Part shown: one piece after another, positions 1 to 8,954 of the stretch
Position numbering within the stretch: the first letter of the stretch is position 1
Layout: each line of letters opens with the position of its first letter
Position numbers and translations under genes: made by a program
Source of the DNA: an uncultured Subdoligranulum sp.
Lineage (GTDB): Bacteria; Bacillota; Clostridia; Oscillospirales; Ruminococcaceae
Length of the DNA: 64,000 nt
Assembly: GCF_963931595.1 (NCBI RefSeq)
Contig: NZ_OZ007030.1
Location: 1,356,481-1,420,480 of the forward strand
Direction of reading: 5' to 3'
The notes under the pieces: model-generated
Seen by the model: the letters and a program-made list of their open reading frames with translations, nothing else
What the model was told of the DNA's origin: nothing
Databases searched by the model: none

Positions 1-912
1 GTATTCATCCAGCTTCACGATCCGCTGCTTTTCCCGCTCTTCTGCTGTTTCGGAAATCAACAGCACAGTGTCTCCCAGGTCATACTCCAGCACGCTGTAC
101 TTTTCGCTTTGCGCCGCCAGGTTGACTAGCTCCGCCGTGTATGCTCTTGCGGGGCGGCTCGCTTCATCCAGTCTCGCCAGCGCATCCTCCTGCAGCGCAG
201 CTGTGACCGTGTACCGTTCATCCCTCCAAATCTGCGTTATCACCTTATCGCTGTATTGGTGGTTGTCCAGGTAGTTGATCCCGTCCTGCCACAGGTGCAG
301 CCCGTCCTTTCCGATCGGGATCAGCCGGGTATAAAAACCGTAGCTGCTTGTTTTTACCCCCAGACTGCGCAGGTTTAGCCGTTCGATGAAATACGCCCCT
401 TTGTCCATTCCCCGCCGGGTGCGGAAAATCAGGCGCTTTCTGATTGCGTCGATCTCCATCTCTACCCGGTATGTGCTTACGGCCTGCTTCATCACCTCCC
501 ACGCCGTTGTGTCGTCCTCTTTTCGGATCGTTCTTCGCTTCGTAATATCTTCTGCCGTCTCTACTGTCCACCCTGTTCCCTCCAGCGCAAACTCCGCAGC
601 GTCTTGCAGCGTCTGCTCTACGCTCTCGAAACCTTCAAACGGGGTTCCTTCCAGCTCCTCAATATTCAGCGAACAGGAAACCTTCCTCCACTGGCTCGTG
701 GTGGTTTTCTCTACAGCCTTAATAACATACTCCTGGCGATCTGTGCGCACATAGCACTCTGCCTGGAGACTTTGCAGCCAGGGGCCGCTGGTCGGATAGC
801 TAAAGTCCAGCGTTTCGTCTCCGTATTCCAGCGTGCGCTGGATGTGCGGCGACTTGATCCCCGTAAGGCTTCCCAGCTTTTTATGGCTTTTGTCGTACAG
901 CTCCAGCAGCAC
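1..912 (-). CDS. Tail-associated protein, Tal-like (partial)
   Basis: The reading frame is open from a GTG at 912 to the left edge, so at least 304 codons are present and the C-terminus is missing. A GGGAGG site lies about 10 bases upstream of the GTG. The translation has the character of the N-terminal region of phage minor structural or tail endopeptidase proteins (Tal family), which form the hub below the distal tail protein and often carry a host-wall lytic or receptor-binding part further on. It follows tape measure and distal tail genes, the normal place for such a protein. Any lytic domain would lie outside the window. The family call is by order and general character, not by a diagnostic motif. 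Confidence 0.65.
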   Translation of the reverse strand, partial: MLLELYDKSHKKLGSLTGIKSPHIQRTLEYGDETLDFSYPTSGPWLQSLQAECYVRTDRQEYVIKAVEKTTTSQWRKVSCSLNIEELEGTPFEGFESVEQTLQDAAEFALEGTGWTVETAEDITKRRTIRKEDDTTAWEVMKQAVSTYRVEMEIDAIRKRLIFRTRRGMDKGAYFIERLNLRSLGVKTSSYGFYTRLIPIGKDGLHLWQDGINYLDNHQYSDKVITQIWRDERYTVTAALQEDALARLDEASRPARAYTAELVNLAAQSEKYSVLEYDLGDTVLLISETAEEREKQRIVKLDEY

Positions 913-927
913 CCGTTTTACCTCCCT

Positions 928-1629
928 TTACAGCCATAGCGGCGTGTACTCCACCACTATGTCGCAGCTTTCGTTGTCCCACGTGATCGTCTTTTGCGTT
1001 TCGTCCATAGCAGGGAGCGCCCACAGCGTTACGTCCTGCGCCTTGTTCTCCCCGTCCTGTGTGATCAGCCCGGTTTTCCCGTCTATCACGACAGCGTGGC
1101 CTGCTGTCATATTTTCCACGGTCACGTCGTGATTTCCCCACCCCTTCATTGTGAGTTTTTCAATGTTGGTTTGTGGTTTAATCGTCAGCACGCACGCTGT
1201 CGGACGCGATCCCACCCGGTGCAGGGTTGCCTGTGTCTGCCCTATGTATTCCAGTTTCACGGGCGTGTCCTTCATCCACCCGGAAAACACCGCCTGCACC
1301 TTGTACGATTTCGGCGTGATCGTTTTCTCCGGCTTGAATTCTTTCAAGAATCCGGTGTAAGTACCTTTGTACCCATCCAGCGTCAGCTCCACCGGTCCGG
1401 GGAGGCAAAGGCCGTGCAGCGTGGACGAATTCCTCGTGATTTCATTTCTGTTCTCGCCTCTCAGCAGCAGCACAACTGTACATTTCCCGCATTTCTGTAC
1501 CGTTTGGCTCTCTATGGGCATCAGCATCCCCTCCGGCCATTCGTACCCGCTCCCATCCTGCGGCGGTTCAAATTCCACGGTGAGCTGCTTTGCTTTGTAT
1601 CTCCCTATATCCTCGCCGTTGATCTTCAT
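928..1629 (-). CDS. Distal tail (Dit-like) protein
   Basis: A 233-residue protein whose ATG directly follows the tape-measure stop codon. Size, the position between tape measure and the Tal-like gene, and a beta-rich sequence fit a distal tail protein, which forms the ring joining the tail tube to the baseplate. A ribosome site (GGAAAGGAT) lies in the end of the tape-measure gene, so the two are probably translated in tandem. No catalytic motif is seen. It could be another baseplate component of the same size. Confidence 0.6.
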   Translation of the reverse strand: MKINGEDIGRYKAKQLTVEFEPPQDGSGYEWPEGMLMPIESQTVQKCGKCTVVLLLRGENRNEITRNSSTLHGLCLPGPVELTLDGYKGTYTGFLKEFKPEKTITPKSYKVQAVFSGWMKDTPVKLEYIGQTQATLHRVGSRPTACVLTIKPQTNIEKLTMKGWGNHDVTVENMTAGHAVVIDGKTGLITQDGENKAQDVTLWALPAMDETQKTITWDNESCDIVVEYTPLWL

Positions 1630-4600
1630 TTATCTGATCCTTTCCGCTTCATCGGCCAGCGCAGAGGAAACCCGCGACGTTACTTTTGCGCTCAGGTCGT
1701 CCCCGTCCAGCTGATTCACCACGTACACCTCTACACGCATTGCTCTAAGCGCCGCTGTCACTTTGTCGTCCAGCATCTGCTCCAGCTGCGCATAGAACGG
1801 GGCCAGCGGCAGGATTGCCTCCGCTCCCGCTTCTCCGCCAACCATGAGCCGCGATCCGTTTATGCCAAACGCCGTCGGCTTTTGCATGATTCCGCCCGTT
1901 GCATACCAGTCTATACCAAAAGACGGTACACTCGGCGGATTTAGGGAAAAGCTGCCCCGTACATACGGGTGCGGCATTGCCAGGTGTGGTAGGCTCCACG
2001 AAAAATTAAAAAATCCTCTGATCTGGTTTATTGCCGAACTTACCGCATTTTTTGCGTTGTTCATGGCGTTTTGTATCGTGTTTACGATATTCCCAAAACG
2101 TCCGCCTGTCAGGCTGTTTATTGCATCATACGCCCCTTGGTATGTCTGCCTGATCGCCTCCATATAAGCCGCCACAACGCCCCGCAGGCCGCCCCCGTGG
2201 CTATTGTATGCTTGCAGGATAGACGCCAGCCGCTGCTGTGTGTTGCTCTGGATGTTCTGGAGGGCGTTTGCAGCTTGCTGTCTGATTCCTTCCATTTTTG
2301 AAGTTACCGTGTTCAGCATTTCGCCAAACTTCCCGCCGGTTAGTGTGTTCAGCGCGTTGTAGGCCGTGGTGTATCTTTGTTTGATCGTTTCCAGGTACGC
2401 CGCCACAATGCCCGAAACTCCGCCACCGTGGCTTTCGTATGCCTGCTTGATCGCATCCAGCTTCTGCTGGTTATCTTGCTGCACTTCCTGGAGCTTCCCG
2501 GAAACCGTCTGTTTGATTCCCTGCCAAATTTCGCCGCTTTTTGTTTTCACCTCTTCCCACTTTGTGCTGATCGTCTGGCCGATCTCCTGCATCTTCGTCT
2601 GGATGTTCGTTGTCGTCTCTTGCAGGCTCTGCTTCGCTCTGTCAAAGTTCAGCTTTGCCTGATCCGCGAACCTTCCGAACGCCTCTCCAGCGCTTTGTAT
2701 TGCCTCCGACACTTTCGCTTTCAGCCCTTCGAACGCCTGCTTTGCTCCTTCTACTGCGCCGTTTACCGCATTTCTGAACGATTCACAGTTCTGGTACGCA
2801 ATCACCAGGCCCGCAGCAAGTGCCGCAATCACTGTAACCACCCGAATAATGGGGTTTGCGTTCATTACGGCGTTCAGTGCCGCCTGGGCCACTGCCAGTC
2901 CGTTCTGTGCAACCGTAGCGGCCCTGGTTGCCACGGTATGCGCCGTCGTCGCGGCAGTAGATGCAATTTTTGCAGCGTTTTCGCTGGTCAGTGCCGTTAC
3001 CACTGCCGTGATCCCGTTTCTGATATTTTTATACGCTGTTACCGCAGAGGACACCCCTTTTACAAGGCCCGTTACCCCCGCCAGCGCCGGTGCCAGTGCC
3101 GCCGCGTACAGCCCTATGGTTATTACGTTATCCTTCTGGCTATCGTCCAGGCTTTTGAACCATTCCGTTGCACTCTTTACCTTTTCCGTGGCCGCGTCAA
3201 TGAATGGTGCCGCTCGGCTCATAAGTGCGTCGCCCAGTTCTATGCCCGCGTTTTTTGCCTGGTTCAGCGCGATCTGGATCTGATAGCTTGTTGTGTCCAG
3301 TTTCTCCAGTGCCGCGTCCGTTATTCCTGTGCTGGTTCGCATCGTTTCCAGCATTTGGTTAAATCCGTCCGCCCCGTCTTTCATAAGAGAAAGCGCTGCC
3401 GTGCCCGCCTCCACGCTGCCGAACATATCCTTCAGCGACACGTTATTTTTCTGTGCGTAGTCATTCAATATCGCCAGCACATCCGCCAGGCTCATGCCGC
3501 TTTCCATCAGCTCGGAAAAACCTTTTCCGGTTTGCTCTCGCAGCGCCACGTCTGCGTCCGTTCCTGATTTCGACAACTCGTTCAGCATACTTTTTAAGTA
3601 TGTCGATGCTTCTGCTGCATGGATACCGCCAGCCGTGATAATGGCGTACGCGGCAGACAGCTGATCCAGCTGTGTATTTGTGGAGCTTGCAATAGGAATT
3701 ACCGCGCCCATGGCTGACGCCATTTCTCCAACCTCGATTTTGCCCTTGTTCTGCGTCTGGATCAGCATATCCGATATAGTATTTACATCGTAGGCTTTGT
3801 CCCCGTATGCGTTCAAAATCGTGGTCAGCAGGTCCAGGGATTGCCCCGTATCAGCAAAGCCCGCGCGTGCCAGCGCCATATTTGACCGCAGGAAGTCCAC
3901 CGCCTCGCCGGTGCTTCGTCCTGCCGAAATCGCGTTGTACACGTCCTCCGCTATCGTTGCCGCGCTGACGCCCGTTTGGTCGGAAAGGTCCATGATCGCG
4001 GACTTCATGTCCTCGTACCCGACCTCTTGTTCGTCCATGATGGTCTTGGTTTTGGCAAATGCGTCCTCGAAATCCATTGCAGACTTTCCTGCCGCCACTC
4101 CTGTGCCCACCACGGCTGCCGAAATTGCGTTCGCTTTTGGCTGGAGCTTTTCCAGCGATCCCGCTGCGCCGTCCAGCTTGCTTTTGAAATTGTCCAGCGC
4201 CGTGTCGCGCAGCTGCTTGTTCGTCTGCTCCAGGGCCTTTTCCAGTTCCAGGGTTGCCTTTTTGCTGTTGTTTTCTGCGATAGTCGCCTTTTGCAGTTTC
4301 CCCTCTGTGCTTGCGATCTGGCTGTCCAGGTTTTTCTGCTTTTCTTTAAGATCGGCAACCTGTTTTGCCAGCTCTTGTGTGCTTTCGCTGTCCTCGCCGG
4401 TTGCCTTCTTCTGGGCCTCGTATGCTGCCTTTGTGGCCTGGAGCTGCTGCCCCAGTTCTTGCTGCCTGTTTTTCTGATCGTCCAGCGTTTTGGTGAGCCG
4501 TTCCACCTCGGTGTTGTGCAGGCTCGTGATCTGTTTCTGTGCCGTGATTTTTGCTGTCAGCTCCTGCTGCTTCGCTTTCAGCTGATCGGTTGCACTTCCA

Positions 4601-4731
4601 AAAAGTTTTGCCTGCGTGCTCGCCAGGCTGAATTCGCTTGCAAGCAGTTTCGTACTATCGCGGGCAGCTTTCAGCGCCTGCTGGTACGGTGAGCTATTGG
4701 CCGATACTCTGACATTTGCGCCCGCGCTCAT
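1630..4731 (-). CDS. Phage tail tape measure protein (TP901 type)
   Basis: A 1033-residue protein that sets tail length and helps DNA entry. The first 200 residues are strongly coiled-coil (Q, K, E rich with heptads). Residues about 230-480 carry the conserved TP901-type core, with stretches such as DVYNAISAG and LRSNMALARAGF. A hydrophobic Ala-rich region follows near 560-660, and repeated helical segments rich in Gly-Gly near 780-880. Such a length suggests a tail of the order of 150 nm by the usual residue-to-length rule. It lies just downstream of the tail chaperone pair, as in most siphophages. Confidence 0.92.
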   Translation of the reverse strand: MSAGANVRVSANSSPYQQALKAARDSTKLLASEFSLASTQAKLFGSATDQLKAKQQELTAKITAQKQITSLHNTEVERLTKTLDDQKNRQQELGQQLQATKAAYEAQKKATGEDSESTQELAKQVADLKEKQKNLDSQIASTEGKLQKATIAENNSKKATLELEKALEQTNKQLRDTALDNFKSKLDGAAGSLEKLQPKANAISAAVVGTGVAAGKSAMDFEDAFAKTKTIMDEQEVGYEDMKSAIMDLSDQTGVSAATIAEDVYNAISAGRSTGEAVDFLRSNMALARAGFADTGQSLDLLTTILNAYGDKAYDVNTISDMLIQTQNKGKIEVGEMASAMGAVIPIASSTNTQLDQLSAAYAIITAGGIHAAEASTYLKSMLNELSKSGTDADVALREQTGKGFSELMESGMSLADVLAILNDYAQKNNVSLKDMFGSVEAGTAALSLMKDGADGFNQMLETMRTSTGITDAALEKLDTTSYQIQIALNQAKNAGIELGDALMSRAAPFIDAATEKVKSATEWFKSLDDSQKDNVITIGLYAAALAPALAGVTGLVKGVSSAVTAYKNIRNGITAVVTALTSENAAKIASTAATTAHTVATRAATVAQNGLAVAQAALNAVMNANPIIRVVTVIAALAAGLVIAYQNCESFRNAVNGAVEGAKQAFEGLKAKVSEAIQSAGEAFGRFADQAKLNFDRAKQSLQETTTNIQTKMQEIGQTISTKWEEVKTKSGEIWQGIKQTVSGKLQEVQQDNQQKLDAIKQAYESHGGGVSGIVAAYLETIKQRYTTAYNALNTLTGGKFGEMLNTVTSKMEGIRQQAANALQNIQSNTQQRLASILQAYNSHGGGLRGVVAAYMEAIRQTYQGAYDAINSLTGGRFGNIVNTIQNAMNNAKNAVSSAINQIRGFFNFSWSLPHLAMPHPYVRGSFSLNPPSVPSFGIDWYATGGIMQKPTAFGINGSRLMVGGEAGAEAILPLAPFYAQLEQMLDDKVTAALRAMRVEVYVVNQLDGDDLSAKVTSRVSSALADEAERIR

Positions 4732-4740
4732 GGCGTTGTT

Positions 4741-5211
4741 TCACCCCTTATTTTCGTTGTGTCTGATTTCGTATGCTATGTACTCCAGTAACTTCATCAA
4801 GGGTTCCCTTTGTGCGTCGCTGTAGCTTTCCCGCAAAACCCTGATCGCCATCCGTGTCACGGCTTCGATGTTCGCCTTGCACACAGCCCACTGATCCCTT
4901 GTTTCGTCGGTATATCCTGCTTTTGCGTCTTGCTCTTCGTCGTACTTATCGAAAATTGATTTTTCAGCCGGTTCTATCGGCTCCGTTGACAGGATCGCAA
5001 ACTTCGGCAGGACGATCTGCTGCATGGTGAAGTGCAGCATCTTCGCCGCCAGCATCAGGGCTTCTATGCTTTCGCTGTATATTTCTCGCCGGGGGACGTT
5101 GAAAAACGCGGCCAACAGCTGAATATTATCCTGTACTGCTCTCCCTGCTGTTTTCTCTGTCTCAATCCGTCGCATATAGTCACAATAAATGCGGGCTTGC
5201 AGCACCGTCAC
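4741..5211 (-). CDS. Tail assembly chaperone, downstream part (GT-like)
   Basis: A 156-residue frame with a possible GTG start at 5211. The same frame stays open further upstream and overlaps the end of the preceding 107-residue gene, where a slippery heptamer occurs (5277-5283). It may therefore be made mainly as the C-terminal part of a -1 frameshift fusion, like lambda G-GT. The sequence is helical and acidic at its C-terminus. Its place between the major tail protein and tape measure genes supports a chaperone role. If it is translated alone, the GTG has only a weak ribosome site. Confidence 0.65.
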   Translation of the reverse strand: MTVLQARIYCDYMRRIETEKTAGRAVQDNIQLLAAFFNVPRREIYSESIEALMLAAKMLHFTMQQIVLPKFAILSTEPIEPAEKSIFDKYDEEQDAKAGYTDETRDQWAVCKANIEAVTRMAIRVLRESYSDAQREPLMKLLEYIAYEIRHNENKG

Positions 5212-5261
5212 GTTGTCGGCTGTGCTGCAAGCTCCCGCTTTTCTCAGCTCAACCTCTGGGG

Positions 5262-5585
5262 TTAAGCCTCTTTTGTAAAATTTCCCGTGATTGCCTCCAC
5301 GTCTTTGTTGACGCGCTCCATCACGTAATACTCCAGTGCCGCAAACTCTGTGAGAATTTGCGACGGTTCCAGCCCGTACTTTCGGGCCATTACGTCCTCC
5401 ACTGTGAACTGGTCCCCATACACATGGCAGATTGCCTGGGCCATCTGCTCAAAGTGCTTGCGCCGGTAGTTTTTTGCGCTGTCCAGTTCGTCCTGCACGT
5501 CGCAGTAATCCAGGTACGCCTGCGTGTCGATGTGGTCCGGCAGAAAATACTGCTTTTGATTTACCACAATGCTACGTTTTGCCAT
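5262..5585 (-). CDS. Tail assembly chaperone, upstream part (G-like)
   Basis: A 107-residue acidic, helical protein just after the major tail protein gene and before the tape measure region. In siphophages this position holds the tail assembly chaperone, which coats the tape measure during tail assembly and is usually made together with a longer frameshift product. Its last codons contain A AAT TTT in frame (5277-5283), a classical -1 slippery pattern, followed by an open -1 frame that leads into the next gene. Confidence 0.7.
   Translation of the reverse strand: MAKRSIVVNQKQYFLPDHIDTQAYLDYCDVQDELDSAKNYRRKHFEQMAQAICHVYGDQFTVEDVMARKYGLEPSQILTEFAALEYYVMERVNKDVEAITGNFTKEA
5277..5283 (-). promoter_or_regulatory. 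Candidate -1 ribosomal frameshift heptamer
   Basis: On the minus strand the bases read AAATTTT with zero-frame codons AAT TTT, matching X XXY YYZ. A -1 shift here joins the 107-residue gene to the downstream frame without meeting a stop, giving a fusion of roughly 280 residues. The zero-frame stop is 13 bases after the heptamer. I did not establish a stimulatory stem-loop or pseudoknot. Confidence 0.6.
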
Positions 5586-5611
5586 CTGCTCGTCCTCCTA
5601 TCCCTTGTGCC

Positions 5612-6259
5612 TTAGCCTTCCGCGCCAGAAACGGACGCGGGTGGTTCCTGCACTTCGCCGAACCAGTCCCGGATCGCCGTGGCGGCCTCGGTTTCATCCA
5701 CGGCCAGGTTAGCTTCGTCCACTCTGGTTTCAAACAGGTGCTTTTTCTTTCCTTCTACAACGTCCTCCTTGGCGCGCTGGTAAAAGCTGCCTTTTACCGT
5801 GTTCGTCTGGGCCGTTTTGCTTGCTCCTTCGGTTTCGTAGTTCTCCTCGTTGCCCTGCGCAAACTTGCCGCAGTACATCCAAACGAAGTCAAACTTTCCG
5901 TTCAAGCGGCGGGCGCGATAGCCCAGAGCCACCTCGGGCGCTTCATCCTCTGCGGATTTCATCAGAAATCCCTTTACGTATGCCTGCCCGAAAAATGCCG
6001 CTCTATCGGCTGCAGCCAGGCTGTTCAGCTCCAGCTCCACGTCCGTGCCTTCGTAGGTCTGGTTCACGCCCTCCACGCCGTCGTCGCTGTAGATCGTTTC
6101 CGATGTGTACTTGTCGGAAATCTTCGCGGTGATCGCCCGCGCCATTTTTACAGGCGTTTCCGCAGTGTAGCCTTCCGCAGTGTTCTGTGTCACCTTCGCA
6201 AGGTACACGTCACGCAAGCCGCAGTAGCGGCTGCGCACAATGGTTTTTCCTTGTGCCAT
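5612..6259 (-). CDS. Major tail protein
   Basis: A 215-residue protein with the composition and order of a siphophage major tail tube subunit (phi13/TP901-1 type). It lies after the tail terminator gene and before the chaperones. It is acidic, with a mixed alpha/beta pattern and no membrane or enzymatic motifs. It would polymerise around the tape measure to form the tube. Its ATG overlaps the end of the upstream gene by one base, suggesting coupled translation. Confidence 0.82.
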   Translation of the reverse strand: MAQGKTIVRSRYCGLRDVYLAKVTQNTAEGYTAETPVKMARAITAKISDKYTSETIYSDDGVEGVNQTYEGTDVELELNSLAAADRAAFFGQAYVKGFLMKSAEDEAPEVALGYRARRLNGKFDFVWMYCGKFAQGNEENYETEGASKTAQTNTVKGSFYQRAKEDVVEGKKKHLFETRVDEANLAVDETEAATAIRDWFGEVQEPPASVSGAEG

Positions 6260-6609
6260 TATTGGCTCCTTTCTTCATAAAACAAAAACCGTAGCGGGCG
6301 GATATATACTCCCGCCTCGATCCTTGTTTGCTGTTGGTCTGTCCCCTGGTATGCCGCCCCGGCCCCCGTCAGCAGTTGCTTGATCTCCTGGCGCAGGCTT
6401 TCCTGCTCTGTCGTGGAGAAGATTGTCACCTGCAGCCCAGCTGTTTCTACTTCCAGTCCGTCGTCGCTGCTTGCTTCCGGCGTTTCTGTCAAGGGCCACA
6501 GTGTAATGTGCAGGTTCTTGTAGTGTTCGTCGTACCAGCCCTCCTGCACTTGTATGCCTCTCTCTCTGATCGGCTCCAGTGCCTTGTATGCTGTTTCTAT
6601 AACGTCCAT
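6259..6609 (-). CDS. Tail terminator / tail completion protein
   Basis: A 116-residue protein between the HK97 gp10-like gene and the major tail protein gene. That order and size match the tail terminator, which caps the tail tube and joins it to the head connector. Residues such as WPLTETP in the first half and a short helical end are compatible, but no family-specific motif is visible. Assignment is mostly positional. Confidence 0.6.
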   Translation of the reverse strand: MDVIETAYKALEPIRERGIQVQEGWYDEHYKNLHITLWPLTETPEASSDDGLEVETAGLQVTIFSTTEQESLRQEIKQLLTGAGAAYQGTDQQQTRIEAGVYIRPLRFLFYEERSQ

Positions 6610-7062
6610 TTACTTAAACTTTCCCAGGTGCTTGTCCAGCTCTTCCTGGTACTCCTCCTCCGCAATTTTTGTCAGCTGCGGCTCTACAGCTTGTGCTGTC
6701 GGTGTTATGAAATCGCGCGGCGGCATTTTGAGCGTACCCCAGTTTACGAACTTCATGTAAAAGTATTCGCTGTTATCCTCCAACGTCCAGCCAACTTTTG
6801 CAGAGTACCCCTCCCCGTCTTTTTTCGGGTTTTCTTGTGGCACGTTATCAGCCGCCGGGCCGTTCGACGGCTTGCTCGTGGCGCTGCCCGACGTAGAGTG
6901 ATCCCTTGCTCGTGGTATCCTTCGTTCCATTTCGGGCTTTGCAAGGTCTGCGCCACGCTTTACGATCCGCTTGTCCGCCGCCGCTCGTGTTTCATCCCCT
7001 GCCGCCCGCTCCAGTGCCTGGGCAAGTTCTTGCAGCGCCGTTCCGTCCAGCTGAATCTGCAT
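6610..7062 (-). CDS. HK97 gp10-like head-tail protein
   Basis: A 150-residue protein. I choose the ATG at 7062 because a GGGGG ribosome site lies just upstream; a TTG six codons earlier is also in frame. It has the helical N-terminus with LAQALERAA, a central Gly/Ser-rich stretch, and the YFYMKFVNWGT and PPRDFITP segments typical of the HK97 gp10 family. It belongs to the neck between head connector and tail terminator. The stop is adjacent to the next gene's start. Confidence 0.8.
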   Translation of the reverse strand: MQIQLDGTALQELAQALERAAGDETRAAADKRIVKRGADLAKPEMERRIPRARDHSTSGSATSKPSNGPAADNVPQENPKKDGEGYSAKVGWTLEDNSEYFYMKFVNWGTLKMPPRDFITPTAQAVEPQLTKIAEEEYQEELDKHLGKFK

Positions 7063-7089
7063 TATTTCCCCCTGTGTCAACTGTTGACA

Positions 7090-7416
7090 TTACGCAGTGT
7101 AGGACGCCGTGATCCTGATCTTCGCCCCGTCGTTCCTGGCAAAGTCAGCAGTTTGTACTTCAAACTCTTCCCCGTCCATTTCCACGCGGTAGCTTTTGTC
7201 ATGTCGGAAAACATGGCGGCGGATTTCGTTCGCTTTCTCGCATCGGCGCAGCTCCAGGGCGATCTCGCCTTCGCGCAGGATTTCCTGCGACTGTGACTTG
7301 GTCTTTGCTGCATATGTCTGCACGTCGGCCCACGGTGCCCAAATCATTTTTTTGGTTTCTGTCCGGCGCGGCCCCGGCCCGTTTTCGCACTCAAAAATTC
7401 GCACACGCCTATACAC
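7090..7416 (-). CDS. Head closure / head-tail adaptor protein
   Basis: A protein of 108 residues from a GTG at 7416, preceded by GGAGG at a spacing of about 9 bases. The frame is open further upstream but without a better start. The small beta-rich sequence, containing WADVQTYAAKTKSQ and ending near KIRITASY, fits the SPP1 gp16-type stopper that closes the portal after packaging. It overlaps the end of the upstream connector gene by 8 bases. Confidence 0.75.
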   Translation of the reverse strand: MYRRVRIFECENGPGPRRTETKKMIWAPWADVQTYAAKTKSQSQEILREGEIALELRRCEKANEIRRHVFRHDKSYRVEMDGEEFEVQTADFARNDGAKIRITASYTA

Positions 7417-7720
7417 TGGCTTCCGCCTCCTTCCCTTCGTACATTTCAGACAGCAAAATGGAGGATGCCGCGCCCCGCAGCTTGTCTTGTGCTGTCCCGT
7501 ACTTTTCCCGGTTGTCATACAGGTGCTTCACGGTCATTATCGCCAGCAACTGCTGGCGCGGCGTCATTTCGTCCGCGTTAAAGTTCGGGATCAGCTCTCC
7601 CATTGTTTGTGCCGTGGCGTCGATCAGCAGCGGCAGCAGCTCCCTGTCGTCGTCTGCGTAGTCAATTCTGGCATACGCCTTCGCCAAACTCAGGAGTTTG
7701 TGTTTTGTCCCGTCTTTCAC
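7409..7720 (-). CDS. Head-tail connector protein (gp6/gp15-like)
   Basis: A 103-residue mostly helical protein containing LLPLLIDATAQTMGELIP and MTVKHLYDNREKY, features of the phage DNA-packaging / gp6-like connector family that forms the ring below the portal. It comes directly after the major capsid gene, as in HK97-like phages. An 8-base overlap with the following adaptor gene suggests coupled translation. Confidence 0.82.
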   Translation of the reverse strand: MKDGTKHKLLSLAKAYARIDYADDDRELLPLLIDATAQTMGELIPNFNADEMTPRQQLLAIMTVKHLYDNREKYGTAQDKLRGAASSILLSEMYEGKEAEASV

Positions 7721-7730
7721 GGCGTCCTCC

Positions 7731-8933
7731 TTAGCCTGCGGTGGAAACGGTGACCTTTCCCTTAATGATCGCGGACTTGTCCACGGGCTGCACGTCGAAA
7801 CGATCGCGTACTTTGATTGCCAGCTGGTCCTTGTCCCACGCGGTGCCCGCTTCCTTGGAGCTTTCCACGGTCATGTATTCGCGATCAAACAGGGTCACGG
7901 CCTCTTTAAGATCGCCGCAGTAGATCGGGTAGGTGTTGGTGTGCTGGCCGCTGTCAACAGCAGTTTTCAGCACTTTGTTGGACAGCTTGTGGACCGGATA
8001 GCGCCCAAACAGCAGGTCCTGGGTCTTGTCCGCCGGGTTCGGCTGCAAAATGTACCGGCCCTCTTCGTCTTTGAGCTTGTCCAACCAGTTGTAGCCATCC
8101 TGGTTGGTCCACACGCCGCTGGAGGCCGCGATCGCTGGGTCAAGCATCACGTTGAAGATGTCCTTCAAGCTGTCCAGGTCGGATACCTCCACTTCGTGGC
8201 CGCTGGTGATCGTTTCCACACAGGCAATGATCTTTGCGTTTCGGGTTGCACGGGTCTTTTTGGCGATCCACTTCATCAGATACGCCATGATATTTTCAGC
8301 CGTGTCGGACAGCAGCTCCAGGCTTGACAGCAGCTTGCCGCCCTTCTTGGTGATCTTGTAGGCAATGGAGGCGAACTGCGGGGTCTGGGTCTCGTTGAAG
8401 TCGCCGTTTTCTTCCACTTCCTCCCACGGGGTGGTATCGGCCTCTTTTTCGATCACGCGGGAACCGCTCATGGTGGTTACCGGCTCCACGTTTACGTACT
8501 GCTCCAGGTTGTCGTCGGACCGGCGCAGCTCCTTGATCTTGGTCTGAATGTCTTTCGGTACGGTCAAGCCGCCGTCCGCGTCGGTTCCTTCCGTCATGGA
8601 ATCCTTGATGATCTGGCGATCCTCGTCGTTCATTTTGCGGCGGCCAACGGCGGCTCCCAGGGCATTGACAACCGCGCGGCTCAGTCGATCAAACGTCAGC
8701 GGCTTCTTTTCGCCTCCTTCGGGTTCCTTCATCGCTCCTGCCTGGGCCTGGGTCTGGGCGTTCTTCCCCTCCTCGTCCTCCATGGACAGCAGCAGGTTGA
8801 AAGCGCGCTGCATCTTGTCCAGTTCGGCCTTGGCGGCCTCTGCCTTCTCGATCTCGTTGTCGTCCACCAGCTGCTTGACCTCCGCCTTTTTCGCGTTGAT
8901 CGCAGCCAGCTTTTCTCTCAGTTTTTTGTTCAT
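7731..8933 (-). CDS. Major capsid protein, HK97 fold
   Basis: A 400-residue capsid subunit. The first roughly 115 residues are a charged coiled-coil delta domain (AEAAKAELDKMQ and neighbours) that acts as scaffold and is normally removed by the prohead protease. The rest has the HK97 core with a GLTVPKDI segment near the start of the mature protein and IASIAYKITKKGGKLLSSLELL in the middle (written here only as location, around residues 190-215). It follows the ClpP-like protease gene, consistent with a protease/capsid pair. Confidence 0.93.
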   Translation of the reverse strand: MNKKLREKLAAINAKKAEVKQLVDDNEIEKAEAAKAELDKMQRAFNLLLSMEDEEGKNAQTQAQAGAMKEPEGGEKKPLTFDRLSRAVVNALGAAVGRRKMNDEDRQIIKDSMTEGTDADGGLTVPKDIQTKIKELRRSDDNLEQYVNVEPVTTMSGSRVIEKEADTTPWEEVEENGDFNETQTPQFASIAYKITKKGGKLLSSLELLSDTAENIMAYLMKWIAKKTRATRNAKIIACVETITSGHEVEVSDLDSLKDIFNVMLDPAIAASSGVWTNQDGYNWLDKLKDEEGRYILQPNPADKTQDLLFGRYPVHKLSNKVLKTAVDSGQHTNTYPIYCGDLKEAVTLFDREYMTVESSKEAGTAWDKDQLAIKVRDRFDVQPVDKSAIIKGKVTVSTAG

Positions 8934-8954
8934 TGTGTTCTCCTTTTCTTGTTT

